Source: Heracleum sosnowskyi (taxonomy: Eukaryota > Streptophyta > Magnoliopsida > Apiales > Apiaceae). From it: a stretch of DNA of 64,000 nucleotides. A model generated the notes under the pieces. The model made no database searches and had not been told where the DNA came from. It worked only from the letters and a program-made list of their open reading frames with translations. Positions 57,301-64,000 of the stretch are shown here, piece by piece; the stretch's first letter is position 1; each line of letters opens with the position of its first letter. The DNA is taken from contig CM061235.1 in assembly GCA_030848705.1 (NCBI GenBank), forward strand, positions 134,547,228 to 134,611,227, given 5' to 3'. Position numbers and translations under genes: made by a program.

Positions 57301-57651
57301 TCAGTTTCCACCTCCACAGCTGAGGCTGAGTATATTGCAGCTGGAAGTTGTTGTGCACAGATTTTGTGGATGAAAAATCAACTACTTGATTATGGAATAA
57401 GAGTTGAGAAAATTCCTATTTTCTGTGACAACACTAGTGCCATTGCCATTACTGAGAATCCAGTGCAACATTCAAGGACCAAGCACATTGACATCAAGTA
57501 CCACTTTATTAGAGAACATGTTATGAATGGTACTGTGGAGTTACATTTTGTTCCAAGTGAACAACAACTTGCAGACATCTTTACCAAGCCACTTGATGAA
57601 TCCACATTCTCAAGATTAGTAAGTGAGCTAGGTATGCTAAATTTCTCTTAA
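54280..57651 (+). pseudogene. Copia pol: protease, integrase, RT, RNase H, with two TGA stops
   Basis: One frame from about 54280 to TAA 57649-57651, broken by TGA at 55366-55368 and 57244-57246. In both places Gly (GGA) is expected (KGMTPYQLL and RKSTxGTCQFLG contexts). Domains: protease LDSGCSRHMTG, GAG-pre-integrase HKKLSHLNF, integrase (HMDLFGP, SDNGTEF, PQQNGVVERKNRT), RT with YVDDIIFGS, RNase H with AEAEYIA and ADIFTKPL. The catalytic residues look normal. A repeated linker between integrase and RT encodes four VDSQ-type units produced by the TCAACG motif. Confidence 0.93.
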
Positions 57652-58187
57652 TTATTTTGAGATTTTTGCAAGTTAAAAATGCAGCCAGAAACTTGCTATG
57701 TTTTTCTGTGAATTAATTTTCTTATGAAAAAGTGAAATTTTGTCTAAGTCAAAATTACTATGTCAACAAAACGAACCATTCCGTTGACAGTCTTAGCATT
57801 TTTCTGGGTGTTTCATTGATAGCTCTTTTATATCAACGAAACGCGGCTTTATCAACGAAATAAGACGGGAATTTAACCGCCCAATCTGATTCGTTGATGT
57901 AGCGCTTTTTAATCTGAACCGTTGAAACTGCACGTTCTTTATCACGATCTATGCATACACTCCTGTAAGTATAAATCATGGTAATATTTAATTCTAACGG
58001 TTACTTTTTAAGCCAATCAGGTAATTTAGATTAATTATTGGACTTAATTTCTGAGAATTTTTGGGGGAGTATTTAAGAAATTTCAATTTCTTCATTTCAT
58101 TTCTACCTGTTCTCAAAAATTCCAAAAGTTTTTCTATCTTCTTCTCTCCAACAAGTAATACAGCTCGAAGCTTTTCCTCACTCAACA
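57652..58187 (+). other. pol to envelope-like spacer of the young element
   Basis: Non-coding; contains at least four TCAACG-type motifs on both strands (57778, 57833, 57852, about 57890) and ends in a CT-rich leader-like stretch directly before the ATG at 58188. Confidence 0.7.
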
Positions 58188-61100
58188 ATGGCACCCATAG
58201 TCAAGCTTATGTCTGCTGGTGGGTTCATCTATGAGAAGAACAATTCTATTCCATTTGTTGTTAAGGAGAGTCCGAACAACATCTTTTTCAAGATGATGGA
58301 CTTCATGAGGAACTGTAAGTTGGGCTATGCGATGTTTCACTCTACACCACTCTACAATGAAGTAATCGAGGAGATTTGGACCTCATGTGAGTATAGTGGA
58401 ACAAACGGCACACTGCAATTCACTCTTCAAGGTAATGAGTACATAGTTAATTCTGATGTTTTGCAAGCATGTTTACATATTCCTGATAATAACTGTGATG
58501 CTTTGCCTTCTAACACTGAAATAACTACCATGCTAAATTCTATAAACTACTCTTTGCCTACTGATAACTTGGGTAAGATAATTAGGAGAGGTTTGGTTAG
58601 GGAATACAGTTATTTAGCTGATGCATTCATTAAGGTCTTTTCTGGAAAGATTAGTAATTTTGATGCATTAACTAACTCTATGTTAATTCTCCTAACCATG
58701 CTTCTAAATGATAGATATTACAACTTTAGCACCCAACTTATGTATGAAATTGGTGCTAAGTTGGGTGATAAGGCAAATAGGAAGAAAAATATCTATTATG
58801 CAAGGTTTCTGATGATGCTGGCTAATCATGTTAGTCCAGCACCATTAGTTATCTCTAACCCTACTGCCAGGTTTGAGTGCTTTGTGCAAGAAAAGAGAGT
58901 ATTGACAGACATACTGAGGCTGAACCACAATGGTGATGTTCCAGTGGTGTATCTGCCAATCATTGAGGTAACTACTGCTATCCCTGTTAGTATAGCTGTT
59001 ACTTCCATTGTTTCATCCAATCCAGTTGCTATGGAGTCTGTAGCTGTGACCCAACAGGCTCCTGCCCCAGCAACAAAACCAAGATCTAAGAAATCCTCCA
59101 AGCCAACCTCAGGTGCTTCTCAAAAGGCACCTGTTGTAAAAACTACCACACAACCTAAGGGGAGTGAGTCTGGAGTTGTGAGAGGTGAGGGAAGGGGTGA
59201 AAGTCAAAGAAACCCCAAGGATAAGGAAGGTGAGGTAAGTGTTTCCCAGCCTAGCCCCATTGTGTCTTCCCAACAAGCTCTCAACCTAGAGCACAGTCCA
59301 AAAGGGTAAGGGACACTTCAAGCCCACAGTCTACATTTTCCCAATACCAAAGGAGAGTGAAGCAAAAGTCCAAGGGTTCACAGGGTGCACACACACTGGA
59401 AGCAACACTTCCAGTTTCTCAAATTCAGTTTGATGTAACCCCTATTATAACTCTGGGGTTACAGTCCCATTCTCTAAACATCAACCTTGAACTATCTCCA
59501 TCAAATTCACCAACTCTATCTCTAGATGTGGACATGATCCATACATCTATTCCTGATTCTCCAACTCTAATCTTGGAGAAGCCCCACTCTGAAGCTGGTG
59601 GCCATCACTTGTTAAGTGATTTGTTGGGCCATCAACCAATTTTTTCTGAAGTTGCAAGGGGATCTGTGGACCAAACTCTCAAATCAATCACCACAGACTC
59701 TACTGTAACTTCTCATTCTCAAAGTGCTTTCTTGACTTCATCAACGAAACAGTCTATTTCGTTGACAAGTGTTTCTCCATCAACGGTATCCATACCGTTG
59801 ACAGTTCAAACTACCATTCCGTTGATAGGTCATTCTACACCCCTTATTGAAAATCTAGTTGTTTTCACAACTAGTGTAGATGACCTGGTGGTAGTTGAGA
59901 CACTTTTAGGATTGAGAGGGAGTGAAACTGAGAGGCTGGCTTGCAGCCAGGCAAAAGGAGAGAATGAGAGTGAGAGGCTGGCTATTTCTTCCAGCCAGGC
60001 AAAAGGAGAGATTGAGAGTTCCACCTTAGTAGGTGAAGGTGAGGGTGTGAGAGGTGTGAGCCATGGGGAGCCCATGATGCAAGAAAATAGAGGAGAGAGA
60101 GAGAAGGGACTACAGGAGTCATAAGGGAGGAAGCAGCCATTGCTAGTGAGTCAATGGAGGTCAATGAGGGAGAAAGGGAACTTACTTTCCAAGAGCATTA
60201 TCAACAAACTCTGGATAGTATTTCTCTGGATCCTGAGACCTTTACTCATCCTGTGTCAGCCTATCAAGTTTTGGCTCAACAGGGCAATGTGGAGGCGGAG
60301 AGGTCACTACAACTAATTCATACAACTGCATCAATGCAAAGAGCAAAGGATGCCTTGACCAATCTATCTCCAGCAGCTGCAGCAAGTGGTGAGTTTGATT
60401 TCTCTGATGATGAGGACAGCTTTGGTGACAATCAGGTGGCCACTACTTCACAGACTGGGACCTCTGTGGTGCCTCCTACACCAAACTGGCTTTCTCAAGA
60501 TTTACAAGGAAGGATCTCCCTGGATGCTGCAATCACAAGGCAGTACAATGAGGCCTATCTGGCTCATGAGTCTGCAAATGCCAATGACAAGAAATTCTAC
60601 AAGGCTATTATGGATTCACTGGAAATCCAACGGCTACAGATGATGCAGACAAGGATTGAGGCTAGAGAAATCAAGGACTCAATTAGCAATCTCAAGGATG
60701 CTAATGACAGGAGGCTAGATGAAAAGCTTCCTCTTCTCACTGTGTCCAAGATGAACAGGTTTTTCTCTAAGGAACCTGAGGTGGCTACCTCCTTGAAGGC
60801 TCTCTCTTCTAGAGTGGACAAGGTGGAAGCTACTTTATCTCAGATGCAAAAGGAACAGGAGAAGCAGACACAACTATTGGCCCAGCTAGTGGCAGCTCAA
60901 GGACTCCCAGTCATCTCTCTTGATGATAACAAAAAGGGGGAGAAATCTAAGGAGCTAGACATTCAAATCACAAAGGTTATGGTCTCAACCATTTCCCTGC
61001 CAAAGGAGCCACTAGCTATGGGGGAGTCAGGTAAAGCTAAACTGGACAGCATTGACCTGATTCAGCAAGCATCTATGAAGCTACAGCTTGCTGAACAAAT

Positions 61101-62595
61101 TAAAGACCACTGGTCCAGGATAGATGAAAGAGTCAAGAAGTTAGCTGGTACTGCAAAGAGTTCAAATCCATCAACGAATCAAGCTTCTTCAACAGAGCCA
61201 TCAACGGATGCCATGGTTTTAGTGTCAACGGAATGGGAGCCACAGACCAATTCTTCATATAAGGTAGAGCCCCTTCTGCATGGAGTCACTCAAGGATCAA
61301 GGAAGGAGAAAGGACAAACTTCATGCATCAGGGATGTGGAACAAGCTACATTGCAAAGAAGCTTATCTCCCAAGTCTCCTGCTAAACCAAAGGGCAAAAA
61401 CGCAGAAAGGATCTTCTATCCTGCACCTTATCCAGATGAGCACAAGCTTCTTGGTCTTCTCATCACAAAAAGCAAGGAAAGCAATGATTATGAGGTAAGG
61501 AAGCAAAGGGCAATTGTCTACAGGAATGGACAACAAATCTGTGTTTGGGCTGGTCACCCAAACTTTGCTGAAGCTAAAGCTGAAGAGTCAGAAAGAGCAG
61601 CAATGCAAGCACTTGCAGTTGCTCAATCTCTTGATGAAGAAGAAAGACAACAAGAAGAAAAAGCCAGAGAGGAAAGGAGTGCAAAGAAGAGCACAAGGCA
61701 ACCAAAGGCAAGAGCTAGGAGAAATATAGCCTTTGAGAATGATGACTCTCAGAGTATTGCATCAGACTCTTCTGTACCAACTGCACCTCCAACAATTCCT
61801 GATCCAGCTCTAGGGGAAAAGTTAGCCTGTGATCCTAAACATCCTGTTAATTTCCATGATCAGCCAATTGAGCCAAAGGAAGAGCCAATTGAGTTTGATG
61901 AGGCCAACTTTCCAAAATTCCTCTTTGAGATGGATCCAAAGAAGAAATCTAAGCAAAGGGCTACCAAGGCTAAGCCAATTCTAGTAAGGAGACCACAAGC
62001 TGAAAAACCTCCTACCAACCCAGAAGACTTCATCTACATTGCTGATATCAGGGAGGAGTCTGACCTACATATCAATCTTGTTGACCTAGTTGAAGTGAGA
62101 GGAATTGCAGCTTCTTACAAACTACCAGATAGATTGGTGTTTGTCTACAAGGGTGGGAGAGAACAGGTTTGGCCTCTACATAGAATTCTGGGAGAAGACT
62201 ATCAGACACTGCTTTCTGTGTTCAAATGCCTGAAGAAAGATTTTGGTTTTACCAAAACAGCTAAGTCTGAAGTTGTTTCCAAAATCTGCCAAATCAAAGC
62301 TAGCTGGAACAAGCCTGGTGCACTTCCCAGAGTATTGAAGGTCCCTCAAACAGGAAAGAAGATTCATCTCCAACCTTTTTGGATGATGGAATTCAGAGAC
62401 AAGGACAATTGTAGAAGATTCTTCAGAATAGAAGACCAACTGGAGAAGGCATCCAATGAAACTGTAAGATTAATGCAATCCAAGTTGGGGAATCAAGATG
62501 AAGAAGAGAAGATTTTCTACAGAAGACTTCAAGCTCAGATTGAGGAGAACAATGCAAGGAAAGGGAAGAAAACAAGACCACAGAGGCAAAGATGA
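58188..62595 (+). pseudogene. SIRE-type envelope-like/extra coding region in three frames
   Basis: Three long frames follow each other: 58188-59309 (373 codons), 59357-60124 (255) and 60154-62595 (813). Their junctions (about 59280-59310 and 60095-60125) read smoothly if one base is gained or lost, so this was probably one protein of about 1450 residues. Residues 1-220 form a folded domain (FKMMDFMRNCKLGYAM, LQFTLQGNEYIVNSDVLQACL). The middle is Ser/Thr/Pro-rich, and the end is basic with a conserved block (YKLPDRLVFVYKGGREQVWPLHRILG). No transmembrane segment or signal peptide is evident, so an envelope function is doubtful here. DNA motif copies lie at 59741-59825 and 61171-61234. Confidence 0.75.
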
Positions 62596-62776
62596 AAAAT
62601 CTGCTCAGTCTAGAGGAGCAACTCTGTGCACTTGTTTAGTAAGATTTTCTACTTTGTATTTTAATTAAATTCAGTGAAGCTCAATGCAATTTCTACTTTT
62701 ATCATGTGTAATTTAACTGAGTGTTTTTGTTATCATCAAGGCTCTTGATTTATGGTTGTTATTCTATCAGTCATAA

Positions 62777-62788
62777 ATTGGGGGAGAT
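62777..62788 (+). other. polypurine tract of the young element
   Basis: AATTGGGGGAGAT directly before the 3' LTR TG. Confidence 0.88.
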
Positions 62789-63828
62789 TGTTAGGAATAT
62801 GTTGTTCTTGATGATAATTATAAAAACACTTAGTAGATTTTGTATTAAGTCATTTTGTAACTGTCAACGGAATAGCATGCTTTGCAGTGTTTCGTTGACA
62901 GGAAGCTCATCAACGGAATGAGTGTTGTAGCAATTGCACTGTACAATACTTCACAGTTTGATATGCATTTCGATGTATGTATTAGATAGGTTCTCTAAGT
63001 CATGTTGACTAAGTACTAGATAGGCAAAATAGGTTGGTTAATTGTAAATATGTTATGCCTTGTAATTTTGCCTAAGTGAAGACATGTCAACGGTATGAGG
63101 ATTACTCTATCAACGAAACAAGGATACACCATCAACGGTATGGAGTTTACTCATCAACGAAACGAGAGAAACACCATCAACGGAATGAAGAATAAAGCTA
63201 TCAACGAAACACATCTCCCTGCTATCAACGAATCATTATTGCTTTTCTGAATAGTTGACAAAGTGATAGTGACAGTTTACTGAACAGATCTAAAGGTGAT
63301 GTGGAAGTGTACTTTGCATTGGAAACCATTAAAATGGACATGGGGAATAAGGAAACATCCCAGTTTCCAATTGGGCTCTTGGGAGTGATCATAATAAGCA
63401 TGAAGACAAAAGCAAGGATCTCCAAGGACCACTGGACAAAAGGGATGAAAAGCAAACTATTGGCGGTTACCTTTAGTGTACTTTAGAGTAGCCAAAAATA
63501 GTATTGTAAACTTGGGGATATATAACCAAGTGTAGCAGTTAAGATAGAGAGAGAGAAGAAAAACAAATAGTTTGTATTAGCTATCCTTGAGAGCATTCTT
63601 CTCTACAACTCTGTAACTGAGCAGCTGTGTACTTGTGTATCACAGATTATTTCCGCAATAAAAACACTTCAGTTGGATCATCAAACAATCCAACTGAATT
63701 ATTTATATCTTGTGTTTTTATTTATTCAGTTCAGTTTTATTTTATAAAGTGTTTTAAGTTTAAGAAAATATCAAGAATTGTATTCAACCCCCCCTTCTAC
63801 AATTCTGTTAGGTCATTTGGGATTAACA
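62789..63828 (+). repeat. 3' LTR of the young SIRE-type element
   Basis: 1040 bp, offset 12065 from the 5' LTR, ends TTAACA where the 5' copy has TTACCA. Includes the same ten TCAACG-type motifs. Confidence 0.95.
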
Positions 63829-64000
63829 GGCTGACATAAATGCTGAACAACCTGAGCCAAATTTTATTGAGCCACTGGAAATGGAGATAGAGGAGAATAT
63901 TGAAGCACATCCTTCTGCAACTCTTGAAGAGTTTGACAGTGTTGATGAAACAGAGGATGTGGCTGCAGCTGATCAACCTACTGTGATTCTTGATGAGTCT
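63829..64000 (+). pseudogene. continuation of the older envelope-like ORF after the insertion
   Basis: After the GGCTG duplication the frame broken at 50723 continues open (acidic, AEQPEPNFIEPLEMEIEE) to the window edge. This confirms the nested insertion. Confidence 0.85.

Larger units (their letters stand above)
50724..63828 (+). mobile_element. young SIRE-type Ty1/Copia element, 13.1 kb, full length
   Basis: LTRs of 1040 bp each (50724-51763, 62789-63828) differ at about two positions. The target duplication GGCTG is at 50719-50723 and 63829-63833. The inside holds a tRNA-Met primer site, gag, pol (protease, integrase, RT, RNase H), a spacer, a long envelope-like region and a polypurine tract. 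The layout and size are those of the SIRE/Maximus lineage. It landed inside the envelope-like ORF of an older relative. Pol has two stops and a gag-pol frame offset, so the copy probably depends on others for enzymes. Confidence 0.96.

Overview
The window is plant nuclear DNA, most likely from a eudicot. It is AT-rich and full of nested LTR retrotransposons, Helitrons, MITEs and a Mutator-like element, with one conventional host gene split into 14 coding exons. No organelle, bacterial or RNA gene was recognised.

Layout. 1-8621: a minus-strand Ty3/Gypsy element of the Tat type (archaeal-like second RNase H). It is young (4 differences over 461 bp of LTR) but its gag and pol carry several stops. 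Between pol and the 3' LTR it has a long array of a TTCGACCT motif and an antisense TATA-driven unit. 10721-14708: a second minus-strand Gypsy element whose pol stops inside RT, exactly at an LTR edge. 15214-16457: a pogo/Emigrant-like element holding a poly(A)-tailed retroposed insert with an 18-bp target duplication. 17850-26275: an endogenous pararetrovirus with the complete gene order of genus Caulimovirus (VII, I, II, III, IV, V, VI), all reading frames open, with promoter, poly(A) signal and tRNA-Met primer site. 26914-29671: a Mutator-like element with ~145-bp inverted repeats, a 10-bp target duplication and two convergent genes that look distantly related to each other. 30668-42575: a host gene on the minus strand for a multi-pass membrane RING protein (transmembrane Fragile-X-F-associated type); its introns hold a Helitron end, a ~470-bp tandem array and several MITEs. 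43829-45044: a Helitron with both termini. 45764-64000: SIRE-type Ty1/Copia elements. An older rearranged one (45764-50723, resuming at 63829) is interrupted by a very young 13.1-kb element (50724-63828; LTRs differ at about 2 of 1040 bp; target duplication GGCTG).

The most unusual signal is that each SIRE-type family carries its own short motif, scattered on both strands through LTR, spacer and coding linkers: TCAACGRWAY-like in the young element (about 39 copies) and AAACTCTG/CAGAGTTT in the older one (14 copies in 2.8 kb). In the young element the motif is read in different frames in different genes, so it appears to be conserved as DNA, not as peptide. This resembles the family-specific sites bound by VANC anti-silencing proteins in VANDAL transposons. 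The second outstanding item is the apparently intact integrated caulimovirus.
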